A stretch of DNA of 64,000 nt from Mucilaginibacter celer (GCF_003576455.2 NZ_CP032869.1:3596001-3660000); one strand, 5' to 3'; counted from the first letter of the stretch, positions 51,641 to 61,228 are shown. Notes: generated by a model from the letters alone, not told the origin. A program made the numbers and translations.

Positions 51641-54601
51641 TTAATTGCTTAACTGGTTTATACCAAATGTTAATGTAGTGGTTGTACCTCTTCCCCCGGC
51701 CGAATTGATAATTAACCTGGCATTGATGCGCTTAGCCCGTGCGTTGATATTATTAATACCACGGCCGCGGTGCGCGGCCCTGCTGTCAAAGCCTTTACCA
51801 TCATCGGTTACTTTAAGGGTTATCTCATTCTTATGACGCTCATCAAGTTCAAATGTTACCACCGAAGCATCGGCATGTTTCAAAATATTGTTAAGCAGTT
51901 CCTTAAATATCATGGTGATATTGCGACTGTACTCCATCGGCAGCTTAATCAGCTGCAGGTCTTCATCAACAACTGCAAATTCAAAATCAACTGGTACATC
52001 ATGAAAAACCTCCACCCCTATCTCGCGGATATGGTTCAGCGTTTCGTACAGGTTATCACTTTTAGGGTCGAGTGCCCAAAGGATATCCTTGGTGCCGTTA
52101 TAAAGCGATGCCGCATTTTGTTTAATCTGATCAACAATGCCCCGCTGATCTGATTTTTCCTGATCTATCTTGGCGTTCAGTATTTCTGATAGCACCGTAA
52201 TGCGGGTAAGCTTGTTACCCAGGTCATCATGAAAATCCTCGGCAGTTTGCTGGCGTATTTTGAGCTTTTCTTCGCGCTTCATGGCTTCAATTGCCTTCTG
52301 CCGTTTTATTTTACGCTGATGTAAAAGGTTTTGCACACCAAAACCCAGCAACACCAATAAAATGACAGCCAGCAGTCTGAAGGTAAAAGTTTGATAAAAG
52401 GGAGGAATAATTTCAAAATTAAAATCGGCTATATGAGGAGATACCTGCCCATCGGGACTAATGGCCTTCACTTTAAAAGTGTAGGTACCGGGTGGCAGGG
52501 AGGGATAATTAACCACGTTGTTGCGCACCGGGGCGCTAAACGCACTATCAAGCCCCACCAATTTATATTGGTACGATACCGCATCCGGGTTTTTCAGGTA
52601 AACGCCCAGAAAGGCTATCGATAAATGATTTTGATTATGGTTGAGCTTAACCCAATCGTTCAAATCAATTGACGAGCGTTTTTCGCCATCCTCTTTCATT
52701 AACTGTACCGATTTAATGATAACGTGCGGCGGCGGCGAGGGTACCATTTTGGTCATGGTGTTATATACCATGACGGATTTGGTAGTACTGATCCAAACCT
52801 CGCGCCCCCGGTGCAGGATAGCGTTCTGGTTAGCCTCAACCACAGGCTCCTTCGAACCGATGTTATCGATCACCCAAAAGGTTTTCTTTTGCGGGTCGTA
52901 CTTCATACGGTTGATACCGCGACCGGTACCTAACCATAGCCGGCCCCGTTCGTCGGCAGCTAAACTGTAAATGCTGTTGGCTTTGAGGCCGTCTTTAACG
53001 GTATAGGTATGCGTGGCACCGCTTTCCATATCCCAGGTGTACAGGCCGCTATCGTCGGTACCAACAAGCAGCATGCCATCATAAATTATCATGCTGTACA
53101 CAGCTGTGGCCGGGAATGATTTTAACTTAAAACCGCTCACCACCTTTTTATTCACCGCCAAAGCAACTCCATTTTGCGTACCCACAAAAACCGAATCGCG
53201 CCCGAGTGTAACCAAAGCCGCCGAGAATGAGGGCACGCTGTCCAGCTGTTTTAACTGGCCGTTTTCGTAATAAAAACAGCCCATGGATGTTGCCAGCCAT
53301 AAAGTTCCGTCGTCGCCGCCGGTTATAAAATTGTAGGCAAAACTCCAGCTATCCTTAATTTGCCTGAACCCCGCTTTGTTATACGCCCATAACCCTGTTT
53401 GCCCGGTGCCCACCCAAACCGTACCGTTTTTATCGGTATAAAGGCACTGAACACCTTTTAAGTAAGCATCAGAAGCAGCGGGGACTTTAAGGTTGCTGAG
53501 CTTTTTACCATCGTACTGCATTATGCCGCCGCCATCTATCCCCATCAGCACATTATTGTTCCAGTCTTTAGTTAACGACATTACAATTTTTGATTCGGGG
53601 ATGCCCTGCGAACGGTCAAAAACCGTGTACCTGTCGCCCTCGCAGCGGTAAAGGCCGTTACCCAGGCTACCCAGCCACAGGTTTTTATCAGAATCTAAAA
53701 AAATATCGGATATAGAGTTATCGGTAAGCCCATTGGCCGAGTTATAGTGCAGAAATCCACCATCGGCACAGATACAGTAAGCGCCCGCATCAGTCCCAAG
53801 CCAGATATTGGCATCGGCATCCTGCTCAATACACAGCAACTGCCCTTTTCCCTTTTGCAGAAAAACGTTGGCCGGTACCGGTTGCGCCATGCCATCTTTA
53901 ACAAATAATAAATCGGCACGGGTTAGCAGGTATGTTTTTTGTTTATCAAACCTGTCAAAAAAGATGCGTTTTATAGGCTGATCAGCGTATCGGGAATCGA
54001 TGCTGATGATGTGCTGCCATTTTTTTCCGTTTAAGCGATAAACGCCGGCTTTATATACAGCCACGTACAAATTACCGGCGGCATTTACAGCAAGGCTGGT
54101 AGGGATCAGTTCGGCATCACCATCAATAACAACATGCTGCATTTTATTATCCTTAACCCTGAACAAGGCCCCGCCCGATGTTACCCAGATGGTACCTCCA
54201 CCATCCTGGATAATATTGCCAACAAAATATCGCTTTAACGGAATATCGGGCTTGTATTTAATAATTTGCCCCTTATATAACCTGGCCAGCCCGTTAAGGG
54301 TGCCAAACCAGGTGCATCCGCCTTTATCCGAAAATATGGTTGAAACATAATTATCAGGCAGGCCTGCACGGCGGTTGTAACCGGTAAATTCTTTACCGTC
54401 AAAGCGGCAGGCGCCGCCAAAAGTAGCTATCCAAAGCCGGTGGTCAATATCCTGCGATAAACGGTTAACCTGCGATTGGATCAGGCCGTCTTCAATATCA
54501 TAATGCGCAAAAATGTACTTCTGCGCCCTGGCCCGGTTTATACCTAATAACACCAGGCAGCACAAAAAAACAACGGCCCGCAAACGTGATAGCTTACTCA
54601 A
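51641..54601 (-). CDS. Two-component regulator propeller sensor histidine kinase
   Basis: 986 aa. Signal peptide, then about 600 residues of Reg_prop repeats forming two periplasmic beta-propellers (RLWIATFGGACRFDGKEF, CTWFGTLNGLARLYKG, NIWLGTDAGAYCICADGG, NLWLGSLGNGLYRCEGD, TVWVGTGQTGLWAYNK). A Y_Y_Y domain follows at about 640-725 (YPSLPPGTYTFKVKAISPDG), then one transmembrane helix (FRLLAVILLVLLGFGV), a HisKA_3 dimerisation domain with phospho-His in EDFHDDLGNKLTRI, and a HATPase (FKELLNNILKHADA, VTDDGKGFD). It resembles the sensor half of PUL hybrid sensors, but the receiver and HTH are a separate LuxR-type protein 2 bp downstream. It probably senses an extracytoplasmic ligand. Confidence 0.93.
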   Translation of the reverse strand: MSKLSRLRAVVFLCCLVLLGINRARAQKYIFAHYDIEDGLIQSQVNRLSQDIDHRLWIATFGGACRFDGKEFTGYNRRAGLPDNYVSTIFSDKGGCTWFGTLNGLARLYKGQIIKYKPDIPLKRYFVGNIIQDGGGTIWVTSGGALFRVKDNKMQHVVIDGDAELIPTSLAVNAAGNLYVAVYKAGVYRLNGKKWQHIISIDSRYADQPIKRIFFDRFDKQKTYLLTRADLLFVKDGMAQPVPANVFLQKGKGQLLCIEQDADANIWLGTDAGAYCICADGGFLHYNSANGLTDNSISDIFLDSDKNLWLGSLGNGLYRCEGDRYTVFDRSQGIPESKIVMSLTKDWNNNVLMGIDGGGIMQYDGKKLSNLKVPAASDAYLKGVQCLYTDKNGTVWVGTGQTGLWAYNKAGFRQIKDSWSFAYNFITGGDDGTLWLATSMGCFYYENGQLKQLDSVPSFSAALVTLGRDSVFVGTQNGVALAVNKKVVSGFKLKSFPATAVYSMIIYDGMLLVGTDDSGLYTWDMESGATHTYTVKDGLKANSIYSLAADERGRLWLGTGRGINRMKYDPQKKTFWVIDNIGSKEPVVEANQNAILHRGREVWISTTKSVMVYNTMTKMVPSPPPHVIIKSVQLMKEDGEKRSSIDLNDWVKLNHNQNHLSIAFLGVYLKNPDAVSYQYKLVGLDSAFSAPVRNNVVNYPSLPPGTYTFKVKAISPDGQVSPHIADFNFEIIPPFYQTFTFRLLAVILLVLLGFGVQNLLHQRKIKRQKAIEAMKREEKLKIRQQTAEDFHDDLGNKLTRITVLSEILNAKIDQEKSDQRGIVDQIKQNAASLYNGTKDILWALDPKSDNLYETLNHIREIGVEVFHDVPVDFEFAVVDEDLQLIKLPMEYSRNITMIFKELLNNILKHADASVVTFELDERHKNEITLKVTDDGKGFDSRAAHRGRGINNINARAKRINARLIINSAGGRGTTTTLTFGINQLSN

Positions 54602-54672
54602 TTACAGTCAAATTAAATTATTGCACGGGGGTACAATTAAAAAGTTAAATTAAAGCTAATTAAAATAAAAAA

Positions 54673-54693
54673 AATCACCCCAATGGGGTGATT
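54673..54693 (-). terminator. Rho-independent terminator of the NTF2-like gene
   Basis: Perfect stem AATCACCCC / GGGGTGATT with loop AAT. On the minus strand it is followed by a run of T (plus-strand A-run 54662-54672). It lies 28 bases after the stop at 54722. Confidence 0.85.
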
Positions 54694-54721
54694 AATTATC
54701 TGTCTGCTTCGGGTGTTTTTT

Positions 54722-55189
54722 TTAGTTTTTTGCAGCTATGCTGTTGCTCCCGTTTTCGGGTATTTTAACATCATCAAACATTTTGCAAACCTGGGTTATT
54801 TTCCAGTCTTTGCTCACATTTTTTTCGATGATGAGGTATTGATGCTGAATGCAGTTTTCGTAGTTAAAATCAACACGGGCAATTACCAGGGCATCGCTTT
54901 TGGCCAGCACTTCATAATTTGAGCTGCAGTTTTGCTGGGTACCGGCATCTTTTTTCATATTGCCTGCCAGGTCGTCTTTTTCCTGTACCAAAACTTTTTC
55001 GCCACGCGGTATTTTCACCGTGGCGTGCTCATCCATTATCGCTTTAAATTTTTCAACATCGCTGTTCATGTGGCTGTCAATAAACCCGCGGATCACGTTG
55101 GTATAATCCTTAGTGTCTGGAGCTTTTGCATTTAACAGGCTGGCCGATAATAAACTTATTATGCATGCCACAAAGAGTGTTTTTTTCAT
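54722..55189 (-). CDS. Secreted NTF2/SnoaL-like (putative lumazine-binding type) protein
   Basis: 155 aa with a signal peptide (FVACIISLLSASLLNAKA). The mature part looks like the NTF2-like cone: YTNVIRGFIDSHMNSDVEKF (first helix), KFKAIMDEHATVKIPRGEKV, then strands SNYEVLAKSDALVIARVDF and HQYLIIEKNVSKDWKITQVC. Such short secreted proteins are common in Sphingobacteriaceae and of unknown function. Single gene, own terminator. Confidence 0.65.
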   Translation of the reverse strand: MKKTLFVACIISLLSASLLNAKAPDTKDYTNVIRGFIDSHMNSDVEKFKAIMDEHATVKIPRGEKVLVQEKDDLAGNMKKDAGTQQNCSSNYEVLAKSDALVIARVDFNYENCIQHQYLIIEKNVSKDWKITQVCKMFDDVKIPENGSNSIAAKN

Positions 55190-55444
55190 ATCGCTGGTAT
55201 TGTTTATACACCAAATGTGAGCAGCGTTTTGATATAAAAATGTGCACGAAACACCATCCGCCGCCGCTTTTAACTATTTACTTAGTTTAAGTGTTTTTGG
55301 CATACGGAAAGGTATTTTCGCATACAGATTGTTCACCTCAACTAAATCCGGCAATAATTTTTATAACGGCGCATACCTTTAAATCTGTAAGAAAATATTT
55401 TTATTTTTGAGAGCATCGTTCACCTAACAAATACCAACATATAC

Positions 55445-57262
55445 TTGGAACCAACCGAAAATATTTTCCGCAGCATTGTTGAGGGTTCGCCGTTTCCTGT
55501 ATACATGTGTATGGGCGAGGAAAAGATCATCGCCATAGCTAATGACGCCACGCTGAAAGCCTGGGGTAAGGACAAATCGGTTATAGGCAAACCTTTTGAC
55601 GAAGCCCTGCCCGAACTGGAGGGCCAACCCTTCAGCAAACAAATTGGTGATGTTTACCAAACCGGCGAAACCTATCATGGCAGTAACGAACCTGCCGAAA
55701 TGATGATTGATGGTCGCCTGCAAATCAATTATTATAAATTCACCTTCCAGGCCATGCGCAACTCGCGCGGAAAAATTGTGGGTGTGGTTTGCTTTTCGAC
55801 GGATGTTACAGAAATAGAGCATGCCCGCCAGGCTATGGAAGAGAGCCGCCATACCCTGTATAACATGGTGAAACAAGCTCCTGTGGGCATTTGCATTATT
55901 AACAGCGATACCACGGTTGTTGAGGTGGTGAACGATTCGTACCTGGAACTTGTTGGTAAAAAAAGGATTGAACTGGAAAACCGCCGCATTTGGGAAGCCA
56001 TACCTGAGGCTGCCGAAGCGTACGAACCGGTGATGGAAAACGCAATTGAAACAGGCAAATCGGTAATTGCCAAAGAGCACCGGTTATTGCTGATCAGGAA
56101 TGGGATCCCCGAAACCGTTTTTGTTGATTTTGTTTACGAACCCGTAAAAGGTTTCGATGGTGAAATAAGCGCCTTAATGGTAATTGCCATTGATGTTACC
56201 GAGAAAGTAATGGCCCGCCGCAAAATTGAAGAAGCCGAAGAGCGGGCAAGGCTTGCCATTGAAGCCGCCGAAATGGGCACTTTTGATTTCGACCTCGTTA
56301 CCGATACCATATTAACCTCGCCGCGCTTTGATACCATTTTTGGTTACAATGACGCAGTATCACACCAGGTACTGGTTGACAGCCTGCACCCCGCTGATAA
56401 AAAAATACGCGATGCCGCTCATCGCACAGCGCTTGAAACCGGCAATTTATTTTACGAAGCCCGCATTATCTGGCCTGATGAATCTGAACACTGGATCAGG
56501 GTACAGGGAAAGGTGTACTATGGCTCGATAAGTAAACCATCGCGCATATTAGGCACCCTGCTTGATATTACCGAATTTAAACGCCTGCAACAGCAAAAGG
56601 ACGATTTTATAAGCGTGGCCAGCCACGAACTTAAAACTCCCATGACATCCATCAAAGCCTCGATGCAATTGTTAGACAGGCTGATTAAGGTTGATCCAAC
56701 TTCAGATAAAATACCGCAGTTTATTGACAGGGGCAACAGCAGCCTTAATAAAATGCTGCAACTGGTTGATGGCTTGCTTAACGTATCCAAAATAAGCGCA
56801 GGGCAACTGGCCTTACAAAAAACATACTTTTCGGCAGCCTCGATGATTAACGAATGCTGCGACCATATCAGGCTTGCCGGCACGCATACGCTGGTGCTTG
56901 AAGGCGATACCGGCCTGGAATTGCATGCCGACCGCGACCGCATTGAACAGGTGATAGTTAACTTTGTAAACAATGCGGTTAAGTATGCGCCCGACAGTCA
57001 CAATATCATCATTAACCTGGGCAAAGCCAATGATATGGCAAAAATTTCGGTACAGGATTTTGGCCGTGGTATCTCGCCCGAATATCTCCCCCATTTATTT
57101 GAGCGTTACTATCGCGTTGACTCCAGCGGGATTCAGTATTCAGGTCTTGGGTTAGGCCTGTACATCAGCGCAGAGATTATTAAGCGCCACGGCGGCAAAA
57201 TGGGTGTTGAAAGTGAAGTAGGCAAAGGCAGTACATTTTGGTTTACAATACCTTTAGCTTAA
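55445..57262 (+). CDS. PAS-domain sensor histidine kinase with TTG start
   Basis: 605 aa. The start is most likely TTG at 55445: an in-frame stop is at 55388 and no ATG occurs before the PAS core, which begins NIFRSIVEGSPFPVYMC. Three PAS domains at about 5-120, 130-255 and 265-370 (NMVKQAPVGICIINSDT, AAEMGTFDFDLVTDTI, with PAC-like RILGTLLDITEFKRL). HisKA about 380-445 with phospho-His in SVASHELKTPMTSIKA, HATPase about 490-605 with N-box EQVIVNFVNNAVKYAP, G1 DFGRGI and G2 GLGLGLYISAEI. No membrane segment, so a cytoplasmic sensor. No receiver partner is adjacent (orphan kinase). Confidence 0.9.
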   Translation: MEPTENIFRSIVEGSPFPVYMCMGEEKIIAIANDATLKAWGKDKSVIGKPFDEALPELEGQPFSKQIGDVYQTGETYHGSNEPAEMMIDGRLQINYYKFTFQAMRNSRGKIVGVVCFSTDVTEIEHARQAMEESRHTLYNMVKQAPVGICIINSDTTVVEVVNDSYLELVGKKRIELENRRIWEAIPEAAEAYEPVMENAIETGKSVIAKEHRLLLIRNGIPETVFVDFVYEPVKGFDGEISALMVIAIDVTEKVMARRKIEEAEERARLAIEAAEMGTFDFDLVTDTILTSPRFDTIFGYNDAVSHQVLVDSLHPADKKIRDAAHRTALETGNLFYEARIIWPDESEHWIRVQGKVYYGSISKPSRILGTLLDITEFKRLQQQKDDFISVASHELKTPMTSIKASMQLLDRLIKVDPTSDKIPQFIDRGNSSLNKMLQLVDGLLNVSKISAGQLALQKTYFSAASMINECCDHIRLAGTHTLVLEGDTGLELHADRDRIEQVIVNFVNNAVKYAPDSHNIIINLGKANDMAKISVQDFGRGISPEYLPHLFERYYRVDSSGIQYSGLGLGLYISAEIIKRHGGKMGVESEVGKGSTFWFTIPLA

Positions 57263-57289
57263 GCATTTCTTCAAAACCCGTTTATCTTT

Positions 57290-57540
57290 TTAGAAACGCA
57301 TTTTTGAGGGAATTTTAATTGTGGGATAAATTCCCTTACCATCGCGCTTATTGTTTATATTTGTATATTGATCGAAAAGACCTTCTTCACAAAGCGTAAG
57401 CAGCGGATTATCCAGTCTTAATATGCTTATCTTTCGTTTTCGGCAACAATTTCAAGACCGAAACTTTCTGTATAAAATCTCGTCATTGCTCTTAAACTTT
57501 TAACGGCAAGCGTTATTGCGTTTACATCTATTTTCGTCAT
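57290..57540 (-). pseudogene. Frameshifted, truncated VOC-family pseudogene
   Basis: ATG at 57540 opens MTKIDVNAITLAVKSLRAM and continues RFYTESFGLEIVAENER, a typical VOC first module, but hits a stop at 57427-57429. A shifted frame continues from about 57430 with ISILRLDNPLLTLCEEGLFD, as expected for the next VOC strands, and ends at 57290-57292 far short of the usual 120-140 residues. The frame offset (57427 against 57413, 14 bases) shows a frameshift, and the second half is missing. No other gene is seen on this stretch. Confidence 0.65.
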
Positions 57541-57686
57541 CGGCCAATTTGTGTTTGTTTTTATTTTCCGGTAAATCTACAGCAGGCTAAAACTCAAAAG
57601 TTTTATACGCGCAAAACATGTGGTATTTTAAATTTAATCGCCAATTAATACAGCCGATATAAATTTAAAAACGAAAATATACAAAC

Positions 57687-57866
57687 ATGCAAATCAATTA
57701 TTTCGTAGTCGGTGGGGTAATTATCGTTTTAATAGTACTTGTTGTTTGGATCATTAAAACCAACCTGAAAGACGAAAAGGATTTTGAGCAGCAGATTATC
57801 GAGTCGGAAATGAAGCCGAAGGAGCATGAAAAATCTCAGAAAGAGAAAAAAGGTCTTATAAATTAG
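57687..57866 (+). CDS. Small single-pass membrane protein (59 aa, hypothetical)
   Basis: ATG at 57687, TAG at 57864-57866. A transmembrane helix spans about 6-23 (FVVGGVIIVLIVLVVWII), followed by a charged cytoplasmic tail KTNLKDEKDFEQQIIESEMK and a Lys-rich end. Nearly no side frames compete. Such single-helix proteins are frequent in Sphingobacteriaceae. Eighty-three bases separate it from the patatin-like gene on the same strand; co-transcription is possible. Confidence 0.65.
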   Translation: MQINYFVVGGVIIVLIVLVVWIIKTNLKDEKDFEQQIIESEMKPKEHEKSQKEKKGLIN

Positions 57867-57949
57867 GGTAAAAACCCGCAGCAGGTTGCGTAAAACCACG
57901 CATCACTTTACAGTGCTGCATTATTATTTTTATAAACACACCTAAATTT

Positions 57950-59626
57950 ATGGCACAAAAAAAGAATCAGGATCAGCAGGTATTTTATGTTGGTTTGTGT
58001 ATGGCCGGGGCAGTATCTGCCGGGGCCTATACAGCAGGCGTGATGGATTACCTGCTTGAGGCGTTAACCAAATGGGAGCAACACCGCGACGAAGCCGGCG
58101 TACCCACGCATAAAGTGCAAATCCCGGTAATGGGCGGCGCATCTGCCGGGGGCATGACCAGCATTATGGCAGCATCGGCACTCAATAACCCTATAACGCC
58201 CATCGATAAACCAACGGCAGACATTTTAGCCGAGCATCCCGAAAACAAACTGTACCACTCGTGGGTGGATCTGATCCAGGCGGATATGTTTTCAAAAATG
58301 CTGGATCCTTCCGACATCAAAAAGGACGGCAAGGTAATATCGGCACTCAATTCAGATTTTATAAACGATATAGCCAAACGCGTGGTAAGCGCCGATGCCA
58401 AAACCTGGCAGCCGCTGCCACCCTATATCAAGCCTGGCATCAAATTATTCACCACGCTAACCAACCTTGAGGGATATGCTTATAATGTGCCTTTTAAAGC
58501 CTCATCGCCCGATCGTACCAAGTACAACATGCGCATCCATAACGATTACGCCTGTTTTGAGCTTACCGAAAAGGAAATTAAAGGCCCCAATAACGGCTGG
58601 ATGCCCCTCGACCTAAAAAATAAAATCAATATCGATGTAGCTGCCGATGCCGCCATGGCTACCGGCGCGTTTCCGGTTGGATTGCAGTCAAGGCTGCTTA
58701 AACGTGATGCCGGGTATGTAAACAATAATCCATGGCTAAAGGATTATTTAACTAAAACACCTGTTGGCGATGGTGCCTATCAAACCCTGAACGTAGATGG
58801 CGGCATGATTAACAACGAGCCATTTGATAAAGTACGCAGCGTACTGGATGACCTCACCGGCCAGTCATCAGAGGATTACAACAACTTTAACAAATTTGTT
58901 TCTACGGTACTCATGATCGAGCCCTTCCCTACCCAGCCGCCCAAAGCCATTTCGTTATCGAGGGAGCTTTCAAATGTTATCGGGCTTACGCTATCATCCA
59001 TGATATCGCAAATGCGCTCGAAACCGGTAAACATTAAAGATGCCATGGATGTGAATTGTGCCGGACAATACCTCATTACCCCCTCGCGCAGGGTTGATAT
59101 GCCGGGTGGAAAATCAACCGACCTTACCGGCGAACTGGCTATAGCCTGCGGCGCACTGAGCGGCTTCAGCGGCTTTTTAAATAAGGAATTCAGGGTGCAC
59201 GATTACTTTTTAGGCCGCCATAACTGCAAAATATTTTTGCGCGATTATTTTACCGTACCGGCCAAAACATTGGATACCAACCCAATTTTTAAAGATGGCT
59301 ATGCCAATGCCGATAAAGACCGCTTTAAATCGCATTTTGATGATAGTTACCAGATCATCCCTGTTTTTGAAGAAGAGATTAAATTTCCGGATATCAAATT
59401 CAGTTCGGGTACTAACTGGCCAACGCTTAAAGAAAAGGATATCGACAGGTTTGAGGGCCCGCTTAAAAGCCGCGTTCAGGCCATTATACTTAATGTTGGC
59501 GATTTTAACTGGCTTACCAAAGGCCTGCTCTGGATAGGTGCCAAAGCCGTACTTAACCGCATGATAAGCGATAAAGTAATAGGAGCTATAAAGGCAGAGC
59601 TAAAAAAATGGAAATTGTTGCCGTAG
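57950..59626 (+). CDS. Patatin-like phospholipase family protein
   Basis: 558 aa, no signal peptide. The N-terminus FYVGLCMAGAVSAGAYTAGV has the glycine-rich oxyanion-hole segment of patatins; the nucleophile elbow is GGASAGGM (Ser 65) and the catalytic Asp lies in NVDGGMINNEPF, giving the Ser-Asp dyad. The protein is larger than plain patatins (about 300 aa) because of an insert between the two motifs (AKTWQPLPPYIKPGIKLF, ITNLEGYAYNV-like strands) and a C-terminal extension. It likely hydrolyses acyl esters of lipids. Substrate and localisation are unknown. Confidence 0.85.
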   Translation: MAQKKNQDQQVFYVGLCMAGAVSAGAYTAGVMDYLLEALTKWEQHRDEAGVPTHKVQIPVMGGASAGGMTSIMAASALNNPITPIDKPTADILAEHPENKLYHSWVDLIQADMFSKMLDPSDIKKDGKVISALNSDFINDIAKRVVSADAKTWQPLPPYIKPGIKLFTTLTNLEGYAYNVPFKASSPDRTKYNMRIHNDYACFELTEKEIKGPNNGWMPLDLKNKINIDVAADAAMATGAFPVGLQSRLLKRDAGYVNNNPWLKDYLTKTPVGDGAYQTLNVDGGMINNEPFDKVRSVLDDLTGQSSEDYNNFNKFVSTVLMIEPFPTQPPKAISLSRELSNVIGLTLSSMISQMRSKPVNIKDAMDVNCAGQYLITPSRRVDMPGGKSTDLTGELAIACGALSGFSGFLNKEFRVHDYFLGRHNCKIFLRDYFTVPAKTLDTNPIFKDGYANADKDRFKSHFDDSYQIIPVFEEEIKFPDIKFSSGTNWPTLKEKDIDRFEGPLKSRVQAIILNVGDFNWLTKGLLWIGAKAVLNRMISDKVIGAIKAELKKWKLLP

Positions 59627-59741
59627 CAGCGTGGTTATTAATAAGCACGCAAAAGTTCTGTTTAAAAATTAAAAGAACACATTGTTATGCTGAGTAATTA
59701 AAAGCCGAGGCTCCTTAAGAAGATATGACATATACCCCGCC

Positions 59742-59837
59742 GTCATGCCGATTATTTCGGCATCCCACAGCACAGGTAGCCGCGCTGCTTAGCATGGTTG
59801 CTTAGCAAGTGGGATGTTGAAACAAGTTCAACATGAC
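59742..59837. repeat. Intergenic palindromic repeat, family 4
   Basis: Arms gtcatgccgattatttcggc (from 59742) and the diverged complement gttgaaacaagttcaacatg (to 59837), plus inner catcccac / gtgggatg. It lies in the 335-bp gap between the patatin-like and fabF genes, 15 bases before the family 2 element. Confidence 0.75.
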
Positions 59838-59852
59838 CGTACTTTTTTTAAA

Positions 59853-59941
59853 CTTGTCATGCTTGAGGAACGAAGCATCTTCTACAACTTGCATAGCCGC
59901 TATACAGGGCGAAGAAGATCCTTCGTTCCTCAGGATTGTAA
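59853..59941. repeat. Intergenic palindromic repeat, family 2 copy 2 (inverted)
   Basis: Reverse complement of this element matches 29695-29782 closely: both have cctgaggaacgaaggatctt at one end, the centre ccctgtatag.cgctatg, and gatgcttcgtt near the other end. It lies just after the fabF stop (59962, minus strand) and may act as a terminator hairpin. Confidence 0.8.
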
Positions 59942-59961
59942 AAGCAATGACGCATTAATAA

Positions 59962-61206
59962 TTATATCGCCTTAAACACAGCGATGCCATTATGCCCGCC
60001 AAAGCCAAAAGTATTGCTCATGGCTACTTTCACTTTATGTTCAATAGCCTCGTTCAAAACAAACTTTAAATTGCCCGGAATAGCCGGATCAATAGTAGTA
60101 GTATTGATAGTTGGCGGGATAATGCCGTTTTCAATTGATTTAATAGCCACAATCGCCTCAATAGCACCTGCCGCACCAAGCAAATGGCCGGTCATTGATT
60201 TGGTAGAGCCAATAATAGCATTTATATCCTGGCCTTTGCTAACCGCCAGCACAGCATTCACTTCCGAAATATCACCCACCGGGGTTGAAGTGGCATGCAT
60301 GTTCAGGTAATCAACATCGGCAATGGTTAACCCCGATTCATTAAGAGCCTGCTGCATGGCACGTGCCGCGCCAAGTCCTTCGGGGTGAGTGGCAGTCATG
60401 TGGTAAGCATCGGCAGTCATCGAAGCACCGGTAACTTCGGCATAAATGTGTGCGCCGCGGGCAACCGCATGCTCATATTCTTCCAACACCAACGCACCCG
60501 CACCTTCGCCCATTACAAAGCCGTCGCGGTCAATATCAAACGGACGCGATGCATACTGAGGATCGTTATTGCGACCCGACATGGCTTTCATCGAACTGAA
60601 ACCACCGATAGAAGCCGGGGTTATAGGTGCTTCCGAGCCGCCGGTAACAATAATTTTTGCTTTACCCAAACGGATGTAGTTAAGCGCATCCATAATAGCC
60701 GTATTTGAAGTGGCACAGGCAGAAACCGTGGTATAGTTAATGCCCATAAAACCGTTACGGATTGACATCATGCCCGAAGCCATGTTAGAGATAAACTTAG
60801 GCACAAAAAACGGGCTGAACCTTGGCTGGCCGTTACCTTTGGCATACTCGGTTACCTGCTCTTCAAAAGTTTCCATACCGCCCTGGCCGCTGCCCCAAAT
60901 GATGCCAACATCAAAGGGGTCCATTTTATTTAAATCGAAACCCGAATCTTTAATAGCCTCGTCTGATGCGACAAGCGCATATTGCGTAAAAGTATCAGTA
61001 CGTTTCAAATCGGCCTTATCCAGGTGATCGGCAATATTAAAATCTTTCAGTTCGCAGGCAAACTGCGTACGAAATAATGATGCATCAAAACGGGTGATGG
61101 TGGCCGCGCCACTTTTACCGGCAACTATGTTTTCCCAATAGGTTTTTACATCGTTTCCAAGGGGTGTTAGGGCACCCATGCCGGTAATAACTACTCTTTT
61201 TAACAT
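59962..61206 (-). CDS. fabF: Beta-ketoacyl-ACP synthase II
   Basis: 414 aa, the normal length for FabF. The enzyme condenses malonyl-ACP with acyl-ACP in fatty-acid elongation. The KAS catalytic triad is complete: Cys 164 in TTVSACATSNTAI, His 304 in LNMHATSTPVGD, His 341 in KSMTGHLLGAAGA. N-terminus MLKRVVITGMGALTPLGNDV and the FGFGGHNG end are typical. It is not beside acpP or rnc, its usual partners, so it may be a second paralog. Promoter -7 box and a palindrome lie just upstream (61229-61254). Confidence 0.95.
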   Translation of the reverse strand: MLKRVVITGMGALTPLGNDVKTYWENIVAGKSGAATITRFDASLFRTQFACELKDFNIADHLDKADLKRTDTFTQYALVASDEAIKDSGFDLNKMDPFDVGIIWGSGQGGMETFEEQVTEYAKGNGQPRFSPFFVPKFISNMASGMMSIRNGFMGINYTTVSACATSNTAIMDALNYIRLGKAKIIVTGGSEAPITPASIGGFSSMKAMSGRNNDPQYASRPFDIDRDGFVMGEGAGALVLEEYEHAVARGAHIYAEVTGASMTADAYHMTATHPEGLGAARAMQQALNESGLTIADVDYLNMHATSTPVGDISEVNAVLAVSKGQDINAIIGSTKSMTGHLLGAAGAIEAIVAIKSIENGIIPPTINTTTIDPAIPGNLKFVLNEAIEHKVKVAMSNTFGFGGHNGIAVFKAI

Positions 61207-61228
61207 GATGGTTTTATTAAAATCGGCG

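Noticed and set aside
57950..59626. Patatin gene considered as part of a CBASS-type defence operon
   Set aside because: No cyclic-nucleotide synthase or other CBASS gene is nearby; the neighbours are a small membrane ORF and fabF.
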